Positions 6,252 to 14,981 of a stretch of DNA of 17,159 bases are shown one piece after another. The notes beneath the pieces were generated by a model. It saw nothing but the letters and a program-made list of their open reading frames with translations. It was not told where the DNA came from and ran no database searches. Numbering within the stretch: the stretch's first letter is position 1; each line of letters starts with the position of its first letter. The translations under genes and the position numbers were made by a program. The stretch covers positions 1 to 17,159 of the forward strand of contig CAIZCB010000311.1 of assembly GCA_903931355.1 (NCBI GenBank), written 5' to 3'. Source of the DNA: an uncultured Pseudomonadota bacterium (GTDB lineage Bacteria; Pseudomonadota; Gammaproteobacteria; Methylococcales; Methylomonadaceae).

Positions 6252-9200
6252 ATGACCACAGCAAATCCAAAAACGGCATTTAATCCTTCTCGACTGTTTA
6301 TTCTGCGACCCGTCGCTACTTCGTTATTGATGTTAGCGATTTTATTGGTTGGGATTTTGGCCTACCGTTTATTGCCGGTATCGGCTTTACCGCAAGTCGA
6401 TTACCCCACCATTCAAGTGGTGACTTTGTACCCCGGCGCCAGTCCAGAAGTGATGACCTCGGTGATTACCGCGCCGTTGGAACGCCAATTCGGGCAAATG
6501 CCAGGCTTAACGCAAATGTCATCAACCAGCTCGGGCGGGGCTTCGGTGATTACCCTGCAATTTAATCTCAGTCTTGATTTAGATATTGCCGAACAAACCG
6601 TACAAGCCTCGATTAACGCCGCCAGCAATTTTTTACCGAAAGACTTACCGCAAGCGCCGATTTACAGCAAAGTCAATCCCGCAGACACGCCGATTATGAC
6701 GCTGGCGGTCAGCGCCAGCGCCCTGCCCTTGTTTAAAGTTGAAGATTTAGTTGATACTCGTTTGGCGCAAAAAATCGCCCAATTGCCAGGTGTGGGTATG
6801 GTCAGCATCAGCGGCGGCCAGCGTCCAGCGGTGCGGATTCAAGCCAATCACAAAGCCCTAGCCGCTTATGGCATCAGCTTAGAAGATGTTCGCACCGCGA
6901 TTGCTGCCGCCAACGTCAATCAACCCAAAGGCATGTTCAACGGCCCGTTGCGTTCAGCCACCATCGACAGCAACGATCAATTGCGCTCAGCGGATGAATA
7001 TCGCGATTTAGTGATTGCCTATCGCAACGGCGGCCCAGTGCGATTGTCGGAAGTGGCGCAAGTGGTTGATGGTGCGGAAAACGTCCGCTTAGCAGCTTGG
7101 GCCAATGATAAAGCGGCGGTGATTGTCAACATTCAGCGCCAGCCGGGGGCGAATGTGATTGAAGTAGTGGACAGAATTAAGAAATTATTGCCAAAACTAC
7201 AAGCCGCTTTACCCGCCAATATCGAAGTCGAACCGCTCAGCGACCGCACGGTCACTATCCGCGCTTCGGTACATGATGTGCAGTTTGAATTATTCCTCGC
7301 TGTCGCCCTGGTGGTGATGGTGATTTTTTTGTTTTTACGCAATATCCCCGCCACCATTATTCCTGGGGTTGCGGTGCCGTTGTCGTTGATTGGTACTTTC
7401 GCGGTGATGTATCTGGCCGAGTTCAGTATCAACAACCTGACTTTAATGGCCTTAACCATCGCCACGGGTTTTGTGGTCGATGATGCGATTGTGGTGATTG
7501 AAAATATTTCGCGCTATATCGAGCGTGGCGAATCAGCGTTTAAAGCGGCGTTGAAAGGCTCCGAGCAAATCGGCTTTACCATTATTTCGCTGACTTTTTC
7601 ACTGGTGGCGGTGCTGATTCCCTTGCTGTTTATGAGCGATGTAGTCGGGCGTTTATTCCGAGAATTTGCCATCACTTTAGCGGTGTCGATTTTAATTTCC
7701 GCCATTATCTCGCTGACTTTAACCCCGATGATGTGCGCGAAACTATTACGCCAAGGCGTTGAGCATCATCAACAAAAAGATGGCTGGTTTGAAGGTTTAA
7801 TTGCCGGTTATGGCCGCAGTTTGCAATGGGTGATGCGTCATCAGACTTTAACCATGGGCGGTTTCTTGGTCACTGTGGCTTTAACAGTGGCTTTGTATGT
7901 CTTTATTCCCAAAGGCTTTTTCCCAATCCAAGACACTGGCTTGATTCAAGGCTATTCGGAAGCGCCGCAAAATATCTCGTTCAGTGCCATGGCTGATGAA
8001 CAGCAACAATTAGCCAGTTTGATTCTGCAAGATCCAGCCGTGGCAAGTTTGTCTTCATTTATTGGCGTCGATGGGATTAACACCACCCCAAACAGTGGCC
8101 GTTTTTTAATCAATCTAAAGCCATTGGCTCAACGCGATGCTAACGCCAGCCAAGTGATTAGCCGACTAAAATCCAAACTTAGTGAGCATTCGGCGATTAA
8201 TTTGTATCTGCAACCGGTACAAGATTTGACCATGGAAAACCGTGTCAGCCGCAGCCAATATCAATTCACTTTAGAAACCGCCGACATCGAACAGCTCAAT
8301 CTTTGGACTAAGCGTTTGGTCGATGAATTAGCCGAGCAAGCGGTGTTTGGTGATGTGGTTAGCGATGTTCAAGATCAAGGCCGACAGGTGTTTGTTAACA
8401 TCGACCGCAGCACCGCCAGTCGTTTAGGCGTCAGTACCGCAGCGGTTGATAATGCTTTATACAGCGCCTACGGTCAGCGTTTGATTTCGACTATTTTTAC
8501 TCAAGCCAATCAATATCGAGTGGTGTTAGAAGTCGATCCAGAAGCACAAAACAACCCACAATCGCTGAATGATTTGCGTGTGCCTTCCAGCAACGGTAAC
8601 CAAGTGCCTTTGTCAGCTATCGCCACTATTTCCGAACGCCCCACCCCTTTAGCGATCAATCATCTCGATCAATTTCCCGTTGCCACGGTGTCATTCAATT
8701 TAAACCAAGGCTTTGCCTTGGGTGATGCAGTGAAAGCGATTGAACAAGCCAAACAGGACATCGATTTACCGTTAAGCATCCGCAGCAGTTATCAAGGAGC
8801 GGCGCTGGCGTTTGAAGCCTCATTAGGCAACACCTTATGGCTGATTTTGGCAGCAATAGTCACGGTTTATATCGTCCTCGGTGTGCTTTATGAAAGTTAT
8901 ATCCACCCCATCACTATTCTTTCTACCCTGCCCTCGGCTGGGGTCGGGGCTTTATTAGCCTTGCTAGTATCGGGCGATGACTTAGGGATTATCGGCATCA
9001 TTGGCATTATTTTGTTGATTGGGATTGTTAAGAAAAACGCCATCATGATGATCGACTTCGCTTTAGAAGCCGAACGCAAACAAGCAATGCCGCCTGCTGA
9101 AGCGATTTTCCAAGCCTGTTTATTACGATTTCGGCCAATTTTAATGACCACCCTCGCCGCCTTGTTAGGTGCTTTGCCGTTAATGCTGGGCAGTGGGGTT

Positions 9201-9386
9201 GGCTCGGAATTGCGTCATCCTTTGGGGATTACTATGGTCGGCGGTTTATTAGTCAGTCAATTGCTGACTTTGTACACCACACCAGTGATTTATTTGTGGA
9301 TGGATAACGCTGCAAAACGGGTCGCCAACTGGCTGAAATTGAATCAGCCAAGTGCATCTGAACACGATGACGAGGAGGTGATTTAA
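6252..9386 (+). CDS. mdtB: RND multidrug efflux transporter subunit, MdtB-like
   Basis: A 1044-residue inner-membrane proton-driven exporter with 12 membrane segments and two large periplasmic loops. It opens [25 protein letters not shown] and closely follows enterobacterial MdtB through signatures such as [20 protein letters not shown] and [12 protein letters not shown]. The proton-relay acids are Asp410-Asp411 in [15 protein letters not shown], and the relay lysine is in [16 protein letters not shown] (Lys927-928). Known MdtB works with MdtC in a mixed trimer. It begins 5 bases after mdtA, and its TAA overlaps the ATG of mdtC by one base. In E. coli these pumps handle bile salts and other amphiphiles, and related pumps have been linked to siderophore export; the substrate here is not known. 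Confidence 0.95.
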   Translation: MTTANPKTAFNPSRLFILRPVATSLLMLAILLVGILAYRLLPVSALPQVDYPTIQVVTLYPGASPEVMTSVITAPLERQFGQMPGLTQMSSTSSGGASVITLQFNLSLDLDIAEQTVQASINAASNFLPKDLPQAPIYSKVNPADTPIMTLAVSASALPLFKVEDLVDTRLAQKIAQLPGVGMVSISGGQRPAVRIQANHKALAAYGISLEDVRTAIAAANVNQPKGMFNGPLRSATIDSNDQLRSADEYRDLVIAYRNGGPVRLSEVAQVVDGAENVRLAAWANDKAAVIVNIQRQPGANVIEVVDRIKKLLPKLQAALPANIEVEPLSDRTVTIRASVHDVQFELFLAVALVVMVIFLFLRNIPATIIPGVAVPLSLIGTFAVMYLAEFSINNLTLMALTIATGFVVDDAIVVIENISRYIERGESAFKAALKGSEQIGFTIISLTFSLVAVLIPLLFMSDVVGRLFREFAITLAVSILISAIISLTLTPMMCAKLLRQGVEHHQQKDGWFEGLIAGYGRSLQWVMRHQTLTMGGFLVTVALTVALYVFIPKGFFPIQDTGLIQGYSEAPQNISFSAMADEQQQLASLILQDPAVASLSSFIGVDGINTTPNSGRFLINLKPLAQRDANASQVISRLKSKLSEHSAINLYLQPVQDLTMENRVSRSQYQFTLETADIEQLNLWTKRLVDELAEQAVFGDVVSDVQDQGRQVFVNIDRSTASRLGVSTAAVDNALYSAYGQRLISTIFTQANQYRVVLEVDPEAQNNPQSLNDLRVPSSNGNQVPLSAIATISERPTPLAINHLDQFPVATVSFNLNQGFALGDAVKAIEQAKQDIDLPLSIRSSYQGAALAFEASLGNTLWLILAAIVTVYIVLGVLYESYIHPITILSTLPSAGVGALLALLVSGDDLGIIGIIGIILLIGIVKKNAIMMIDFALEAERKQAMPPAEAIFQACLLRFRPILMTTLAALLGALPLMLGSGVGSELRHPLGITMVGGLLVSQLLTLYTTPVIYLWMDNAAKRVANWLKLNQPSASEHDDEEVI

Positions 9387-12300
9387 TGAATTTTTCAGCG
9401 ATTTTTATCCAGCGTCCGGTTGCCACCAGCTTACTGACTTTGGCGATTGCTTTAGCCGGTGGCTTGGCGTTTTTCAATCTGCCGGTATCGTCGTTGCCTC
9501 AAGTCGATTTTCCGACCGTCAACGTCCAAGCCCAATTACCTGGCGCCAGCGCCGAAACCATGGCCGCCACGGTTGCCACGCCGTTGGAACGGGCTTTAGG
9601 CCGAATCGCTGGCGTCACTGAAATGACGTCTAGCAGTTCGCAAGGCTCGACCCAAATCACCTTGCAATTTGATTTGGAACGCGACATCAACGGCGCTTGT
9701 CGCGATGTACAAGCGGCAATCAATGCCGCCGCCAGCCTGTTACCAACCGGAATGCCAAATCGCCCGACTTACCGCCGCGACAATCCCGCCGACTCGCCGA
9801 TTTTGATTTTGGCGTTAACCTCAGAATCACAAAGTCGCGGTCAAATGTACGATGTTGCCTCGACGATTTTGGCGCAGAAAATCTCGCAATTACCGGGCAT
9901 CGGCCAAGTACAAATTGGCGGCGCAGCCTTGCCTGCGGTGCGAGTTGAGTTAAATCCCAACGCCTTAACTAAATATGGCATTGGTCTGGAAGATGTTCGT
10001 AACACCATCACCCAAACCAATACCAACCAACCGAAAGGAGTGATGGAAGACGGCGCTCAACGCTGGCAAGTTCAAGCCAATGATCAAGCCCGCAAAGCCG
10101 AAGATTATTTGCCGCTAATCGTTAGCTACCGCAACGGTTCGCCAGTCACCATTGCTGATTTGGGCAATGTCGAAAATTCGGTGGAAGATTTGCGTAACAC
10201 TGGCTTAAAAAACGGCAAGCCATCGGTGTTATTAATTTTGAGAAAACAACCGCTGGCGAATGTGATTCAAACCGTTGATCAAGTCCAAGCCATGTTGCCA
10301 CAGTTACGGGCCTTAATTCCTGAGGATATTGAGTTATCAGTGGTGGTAGATAGATCACTAACGATTCGCGGCTCGATTGCCGAAGTTGAACACAGTTTAT
10401 TGATTGCGATAGGTTTAGTGATTTTAGTAGTGCTGTTATTTTTGCGAAATGTCCGTTCGGCATTAGTACCGATTATTGCGATTCCGGTATCGTTAATCGG
10501 CGCTTGTGGGGTGATGTATTTTTTAAATTACAGCTTAAACAATCTGACTTTAATGGCGCTGACTATTGCTACTGGCTTTGTGGTCGATGACGCGATTGTG
10601 GTTTTGGAAAATACCAATCGTTATATTGAACAAGGCATTAAACCGTTTAAAGCCACCCTCTTAGCGACTAAAGAAGTCAGCTTTACTGTGATAGCAATGA
10701 CGGTGTCATTAGTAGCGGTATTTTTGCCGATTTTGTTGATGGGCGGTGTGGTTGGACGCTTGTTTAGAGAATTTGCAGTGACTTTATCGGCTTCGGTACT
10801 GGTGTCGTTGCTGATTTCTTTAACCGTCACGCCGATGCTGTGCGCCCGTTGGCTGGAAAAAGAGACTGATCAGCATGGTCGATTTTTTACTTTAATCGGT
10901 GATGGCTTTGACTGGCTTCAAAATGCTTATCAAAGCTCGTTGTGCTGGGCATTGAATCATAGCCGAACCATGATGCTGATTTTGTTAGCGACAATCGGCT
11001 TGAATGTTTTTCTATACAGCAAAATTGATAAAGGCTTTTTTCCTAATCAAGACGGCGGGCGATTACAGGGCGAAATCCAAACCGACCAAGGCGCTTCGTT
11101 TTGGTCATTACAAAACAAACTAGCCGAGCTATCGGATGTCTTGCTCAAAGATCCAGCGGTCAGCACCGTTGCTGGCTTTGGTGGCTCCGGTAGCGGTGCT
11201 AATAGTGCCCGCTTGTTTGTGGTGTTAAAACCGCATGATCAAAGACCACCGATTAATGAAGTGATGCGGCGTTTACGGGAACAAGTCAGCCGCATTCCTG
11301 GCGCTAATTTACACATGACACCCTCACAAGAATTGCGAATTGGTGGACGACAATCCGCCGGCAGTTATGACTATAGCCTGCAATCGGATGATTTAGGTTT
11401 GTTGCGGGAATGGCTGCCGAAAGTGGTAGCGGCTTTATCGAAGTTACCGGAACTTAACGATGTCAGCACCAGCCAGCAAGACAAAGGCCAACAAATCGGC
11501 TTGGTGGTTGATCGTGATATGGCCTCGCGCTATGGCATCACTCAAGCAATGATTGATAGCAGCCTGAATGATGCGTTTGGCCAACGTCAGGTATCGGTGA
11601 TTTATAACCCTTTAAACCAATATCGAGTGGTGATGGAATTAGCGCCGGAATATTGGCAAAGCGCCGAGGCATTGAAACAGGTGTATATCAACGTGCCGGC
11701 CAGTAATTCGGCAACTGGCGAAGCGATCAGCGCTAAACAGGTGCCTTTATCGGCTTTAGCAAGTTTTTCACCGACTAATGCGCCGTTATCGGTGAATCAT
11801 CAAGGTCAATTTGCGGCGGCTAGTTTGTCATTTAATTTACAAACCGGTGTGTCACTATCGACCGCGACCGCTTTGATTGAAAAAACCATGCAGGAAATTG
11901 GCGTACCTAGCTCAGTGCAAGGCAGTTTCCAAGGCTCGGCCAAAGCCTTTCAAGAATCGTTACGCAATCAGCCATTTTTGCTGTTAGCGGCGTTATTGAG
12001 CATTTATCTGGTGCTGGGGATGTTGTACGAAAGTTACATTCATCCATTAACGATTTTATCCACCCTGCCCTCAGCTGGGGTTGGCGCTTTGTTAGCCTTA
12101 ATGATCTGTGATAAGGAATTTAGCATCATCGCCTTGATTGGCGTGATTCTGTTGATTGGTATTGTTAAGAAAAACGCCATCATGATGATAGACTTTGCCC
12201 TTCAAGCCGAGCGAGAACAAGGTTTGGATTCGCGAGAAGCGATTTTTCAGGCCTGCCTGTTACGCTTTCGACCGATTATGATGACTACTCTAGCTGCATT

Positions 12301-12511
12301 GTTCGGCGCCTTGCCGTTAGCACTGGGTAGCGGTTATGGCGCAGAACTGCGTCAACCTTTGGGGATTACCATTGTTGGCGGTTTGATTTTTAGTCAAATG
12401 CTGACTTTGTACACCACCCCCGTGGTTTATCTGTACTTGGATCGTTTCCGGTTGTGGTCACATAACCGTTTGTTTAACCGCACCGCTTCCCGAGCGGGCA
12501 AACCTGCTTAA
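9386..12511 (+). CDS. mdtC: RND multidrug efflux transporter subunit, MdtC-like
   Basis: A 1041-residue RND transporter, paralogous to the preceding subunit but clearly of the MdtC type: [40 protein letters not shown] and GRIAGVTEMTSSSSQGSTQI. The relay acids are Asp401-Asp402 ([18 protein letters not shown]), and the lysine is in [17 protein letters not shown] (Lys928-929). No catalytic residue is missing, so both subunits could carry protons. The start is the one-base-overlapping ATG behind a strong GAGGAGG (9372-9378), which ensures coupled expression with mdtB and suits a mixed trimer. The C-terminus is basic and cytoplasmic. Confidence 0.95.
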   Translation: MNFSAIFIQRPVATSLLTLAIALAGGLAFFNLPVSSLPQVDFPTVNVQAQLPGASAETMAATVATPLERALGRIAGVTEMTSSSSQGSTQITLQFDLERDINGACRDVQAAINAAASLLPTGMPNRPTYRRDNPADSPILILALTSESQSRGQMYDVASTILAQKISQLPGIGQVQIGGAALPAVRVELNPNALTKYGIGLEDVRNTITQTNTNQPKGVMEDGAQRWQVQANDQARKAEDYLPLIVSYRNGSPVTIADLGNVENSVEDLRNTGLKNGKPSVLLILRKQPLANVIQTVDQVQAMLPQLRALIPEDIELSVVVDRSLTIRGSIAEVEHSLLIAIGLVILVVLLFLRNVRSALVPIIAIPVSLIGACGVMYFLNYSLNNLTLMALTIATGFVVDDAIVVLENTNRYIEQGIKPFKATLLATKEVSFTVIAMTVSLVAVFLPILLMGGVVGRLFREFAVTLSASVLVSLLISLTVTPMLCARWLEKETDQHGRFFTLIGDGFDWLQNAYQSSLCWALNHSRTMMLILLATIGLNVFLYSKIDKGFFPNQDGGRLQGEIQTDQGASFWSLQNKLAELSDVLLKDPAVSTVAGFGGSGSGANSARLFVVLKPHDQRPPINEVMRRLREQVSRIPGANLHMTPSQELRIGGRQSAGSYDYSLQSDDLGLLREWLPKVVAALSKLPELNDVSTSQQDKGQQIGLVVDRDMASRYGITQAMIDSSLNDAFGQRQVSVIYNPLNQYRVVMELAPEYWQSAEALKQVYINVPASNSATGEAISAKQVPLSALASFSPTNAPLSVNHQGQFAAASLSFNLQTGVSLSTATALIEKTMQEIGVPSSVQGSFQGSAKAFQESLRNQPFLLLAALLSIYLVLGMLYESYIHPLTILSTLPSAGVGALLALMICDKEFSIIALIGVILLIGIVKKNAIMMIDFALQAEREQGLDSREAIFQACLLRFRPIMMTTLAALFGALPLALGSGYGAELRQPLGITIVGGLIFSQMLTLYTTPVVYLYLDRFRLWSHNRLFNRTASRAGKPA

Positions 12512-12527
12512 TTTTGCCGAGATTTGC

Positions 12528-14021
12528 ATGAGCTTTCGCCTTAAACCTTTAGTTGTCGCTCTATTTGCCAGCCAATTAACCGCCTGCGCCGTCGGGCCAG
12601 ATTACATCCGCCCTCAAGCACCCGTTGCCACCGAGTTCAAAGAAGTCAAAGGCTGGAAAACCGCGCAACCGCGTGACACGGCAATCAGCGGTCAGTGGTG
12701 GGAAATTTTCAACGACCCCAAATTAAACGAACTTGAATCACAGGTCGCCAGCAATCAATCCTTGATTCAAGCCGAAGCGCAATATCGCCAAGCGCAAGGT
12801 TTGGTGCAATCGGCGCAATCATCGTTACTGCCAGTGTTTAATCTAAACGGCAGCTTCAATAACTTTAAGTCGGCACAAGGCCAAACTCAGGTTATCAGCG
12901 GGGTGCGCACCTTATTTGGTAATACGGTTGCAATGGCTTGGGAACCGGATTTATGGGGCAAAGTTCGCCGACAAATCGAAGCTAACACCGGCAATGCTCA
13001 AGCCAGTGCTGCCACCTTACAAGCCTTGCGTTTGTCGATTCAAAGCAATTTAGCAGTGGCTTACTTTCAGTTAAAAGTGCTGGATGCACAAAAAACGTTG
13101 CTGGATGAAACCGTCGCCGCCTATCAAAAAACCTTGGACATCACTAAAAACCGCTATGCGGTCGGCGTGGTAGCCAAGGCTGATGTGGTTCAAGCTGAAA
13201 CCCAATTGCAATCAGCCAAAGCGCAAGCGATTAATTTAGGTGTTCAACGGGCTAAGTTGGAACATGCAATTGCGGTTTTGATTGGTAAATCGCCCGCTGA
13301 ATTATCGTTAGCAGCCAGCGCTTTAACTACCCAAGCACCCGTGATTCCGCTGTCTTTACCGTCAGAATTATTAGAACGACGCCCCGATATTGCCGCCGCT
13401 GAACGTAAAGTCGCGGCGGCTAATGCGCAAATCGGCATCGCCAAAGCCGCTTATTTTCCGACTTTAAATCTAGCGATGAGCAATGGTTTTCAGTCTACCG
13501 ATGTCGGCGATTTATTCACCGTTGCCCGCCGTTACTGGGCATTTGGCCCTGCCGCTGCGGCGCTGACTGTGTTTGATGGTGGGGTTAAAAACGCCCAATA
13601 CAATCAAGCCATTGCTGGCTTTGATGCCAGCGTTGCGGCTTATCGACAAGCGGTGTTAACCGGTTTTCAAGAAGTTGAAGACAATCTAGCGGCAATGCGG
13701 ATTTTAGAAGAGCAAGCGCAAGTTCAGAATCAGGCTGTCGCCTCAGCTAATCAGGCATTGGCACTGACCAATAATCAATACCAAGCCGGCACCGTTAGCT
13801 ATTTAAACGTCATGACCGCGCAAACTGCGGCTTTGTCTAACCGCCAAACCGCCGTGCAATTACAAGGTGATCGCTTGAATGCAGCGGTGTTGTTGGTGAA
13901 AGCCTTGGGTGGTGGCTGGAATGAAACGTTGATGCCAACCGAAGAACAAGCGGCTGGGGACAGAAAATGGACTGATTATTTGATTTTGCCAGTGGATACG
14001 ATTGGGGAGTGGGTTGAGTAA
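12528..14021 (+). CDS. Outer-membrane efflux factor, NodT-family lipoprotein
   Basis: A 497-residue TolC-like trimeric channel. It has a lipoprotein signal with lipobox LTAC (Cys20) followed by the family signature AVGPDYIRP, then two homologous outer-membrane-efflux-protein repeats. The ELLERRPDIAAAERKVAAANAQIGIAKAAYFPTLNL block (starting about residue 279) is characteristic of this family. It starts 16 bases after mdtC with only a weak GAG Shine-Dalgarno. E. coli mdtABC lacks a dedicated channel and uses TolC, whereas this operon supplies its own, as in the Pseudomonas MdtABC-OpmB arrangement. It completes the tripartite pump. Confidence 0.93.
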   Translation: MSFRLKPLVVALFASQLTACAVGPDYIRPQAPVATEFKEVKGWKTAQPRDTAISGQWWEIFNDPKLNELESQVASNQSLIQAEAQYRQAQGLVQSAQSSLLPVFNLNGSFNNFKSAQGQTQVISGVRTLFGNTVAMAWEPDLWGKVRRQIEANTGNAQASAATLQALRLSIQSNLAVAYFQLKVLDAQKTLLDETVAAYQKTLDITKNRYAVGVVAKADVVQAETQLQSAKAQAINLGVQRAKLEHAIAVLIGKSPAELSLAASALTTQAPVIPLSLPSELLERRPDIAAAERKVAAANAQIGIAKAAYFPTLNLAMSNGFQSTDVGDLFTVARRYWAFGPAAAALTVFDGGVKNAQYNQAIAGFDASVAAYRQAVLTGFQEVEDNLAAMRILEEQAQVQNQAVASANQALALTNNQYQAGTVSYLNVMTAQTAALSNRQTAVQLQGDRLNAAVLLVKALGGGWNETLMPTEEQAAGDRKWTDYLILPVDTIGEWVE

Positions 14022-14057
14022 GATAAAGGGATTGTTCTAGTCCGACAAAAAATTACC

Positions 14058-14063
14058 TATAAT
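14058..14063 (+). promoter_or_regulatory. Sigma-70-like -10 (TATAAT) of the toxin-antitoxin pair
   Basis: A perfect TATAAT lies 35 bases before the antitoxin ATG, within the 76-base gap after the outer-membrane factor gene. The -35 is poor (TTCTAG at 17-base spacing). An imperfect dyad TTGT...ACAA at 14032-14048 spans the -35 region and could be the antitoxin's own operator, since such pairs usually repress themselves. Neither a sigma-54 element nor a CTGTTG-N6-CAACAG site is present here. Confidence 0.5.
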
Positions 14064-14097
14064 CAAACAATTGCAGTTTTCTAATAGGAATATCGTT

Positions 14098-14370
14098 ATG
14101 AGCAGCACACCACTTTCAATTCGCTTGCCAGATGAGTTACGCGAAAGTTTAGCGACGATTAGCCGGATTTCACACCAATCTCAATCCCAAATTGCAACCA
14201 AAGCCATCGCAGAATACATCGCCAAACACGAATGGAAACTCAAAGCGATTCAAGCAGCAAAACTAGAAGCGGATAAAGGCGTTTTCATATCCCAAGAAAC
14301 TACCTTGAACTGGCTTGATTCTTGGGGCTCGGACAATGAGCAACCCACACCTTTGCCTGATATTGTTTAA
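14098..14370 (+). CDS. Ribbon-helix-helix (CopG/ParD-like) antitoxin
   Basis: A 90-residue protein whose N-terminus, PLSIRLPDELRESLATISRISHQSQSQIATKAIAEYIAKHEW, fits a ribbon-helix-helix DNA-binding dimer fold: a beta strand (residues 5-9), then two helices. The C-terminal part (ETTLNWLDSWGSDNEQP) is typical of the toxin-wrapping segment. The ATG at 14098 is chosen because an AGGA (14086-14089) precedes it. A longer frame from TTG at 14071 lacks that support. Its stop overlaps the toxin start by one base (TAATG). It should neutralise the toxin and repress the promoter at 14058. Confidence 0.87.
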   Translation: MSSTPLSIRLPDELRESLATISRISHQSQSQIATKAIAEYIAKHEWKLKAIQAAKLEADKGVFISQETTLNWLDSWGSDNEQPTPLPDIV

Positions 14371-14663
14371 TGAAATTCGTTTTACTGCCTTCGGCGAAAG
14401 AAGATTTGGTCGAAATTCGCCAGTATATCCAGCAAGAAAGCCCCGCCGCCGCACGAAATGTAGCTGCACGTATTAAGCAATCCTTACTACTATTGACCGA
14501 GCAACCGCACATTGGTCATCCGACCGATGACGATGAGGTATTGGAATGGCATATTCCCGGATTACCGTATTCAATACCATATCGAATTATGGATAAACAA
14601 ATTCAAGTTTTACGGGTTTTCCATGAGGCACAACACCGCCCTGAATCTTGGTTCGATCACTAA
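14370..14663 (+). CDS. RelE/ParE-family toxin
   Basis: A 97-residue toxin with the ParE layout: FVLLPSAKEDLVEIRQYIQQESPAAARNVAARIKQSLLLLTEQPHIGHP, then a strand region ending in YSIPYRIMDKQIQVLRVFHEAQHRPESW. Family members either poison gyrase or cleave translated mRNA. The ParE-like helical hairpin and the ribbon-helix-helix partner favour the gyrase-type group, without proof. It is translationally coupled to the antitoxin through a TAATG overlap. The first tonB activator site begins only 9 bases after its stop. Confidence 0.88.
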   Translation: MKFVLLPSAKEDLVEIRQYIQQESPAAARNVAARIKQSLLLLTEQPHIGHPTDDDEVLEWHIPGLPYSIPYRIMDKQIQVLRVFHEAQHRPESWFDH

Positions 14664-14671
14664 GTCTATAA

Positions 14672-14689
14672 CTGTTGCCCTACCAACAC
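14672..14689. promoter_or_regulatory. Putative activator site D, CTGTTG-N6-CAACAC
   Basis: CTGTTGCCCTACCAACAC matches the CTGTTG-N6-CAACAG dyad at 11 of 12 fixed positions. Its centre is about 227 bases upstream of the predicted tonB start, and 42 bases (four helical turns) from site E. Confidence 0.55.
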
Positions 14690-14713
14690 CCGCACAACAA
14701 AAAATCCAATCCA

Positions 14714-14731
14714 CTGGTGCTAACACAACAT
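14714..14731. promoter_or_regulatory. Putative activator site E, CTGGTG-N6-CAACAT
   Basis: CTGGTGCTAACACAACAT matches the dyad at 10 of 12 fixed positions with the same spacing. The centre is about 185 bases upstream of the predicted tonB start. With site D it forms a helically phased pair, like B and C in the divergent region. Confidence 0.45.
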
Positions 14732-14831
14732 TTTTAAATTGCCCTAAGACGATATAAAAGCTGCAAAAAATCACCTTTAAGCATTTAACACCACCAACCC
14801 CAACAAAAACCTCATTAAAAATTAAACACTT

Positions 14832-14854
14832 AGATAAAAACCAATTTTTTATCT
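14832..14854. repeat. Inverted repeat AGATAAAAA / TTTTTATCT before the tonB promoter
   Basis: Perfect 9-base arms with a 5-base spacer, ending 27 bases upstream of the -24 element. The stem is almost all A-T, so it is a poor terminator. The GATAA/TTATC halves recall a loose Fur-type dyad, and the position would also suit a bending site or a repressor operator. The identity is unresolved. Confidence 0.45.
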
Positions 14855-14881
14855 GCAATTATTTCCTCATTCTAAAAAAAC

Positions 14882-14897
14882 TGGCACAGCTTGTGCT
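14882..14897 (+). promoter_or_regulatory. Sigma-54 (-24/-12) promoter of tonB-exbB-exbD
   Basis: TGGCACAGCTTGTGCT has a perfect TGGCAC -24 half, exact GG-N10-GC spacing and a GTGCT -12 half (one base from TTGCT). Transcription is predicted near 14908, about 74 bases before the tonB ATG. Sites D and E lie upstream at enhancer distances. A sigma-54 promoter is unusual for tonB genes, which are more often sigma-70 and Fur controlled. Confidence 0.7.
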
Positions 14898-14981
14898 TTG
14901 AATAACGTAACAGTTAATCAAAGCCGGAGCTGACAAGGACTGTTTTAAACGGCGATTTTTTTAAAACTCGAGGACATTCTA

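Noticed and set aside
6252..12511. mdtB and mdtC as a recent tandem duplication or assembly artefact
   Set aside because: Each matches its own established subtype and they differ throughout; this is the normal MdtB/MdtC pair.
14071..14097. Longer antitoxin frame from TTG at 14071
   Set aside because: The ATG at 14098 has an AGGA in place and gives the usual ribbon-helix-helix length.
14610..14858. Minus-strand open frame over the toxin end and the tonB control region
   Set aside because: It overlaps the toxin and regulatory sites, has no recognisable protein features, and looks like a shadow frame.
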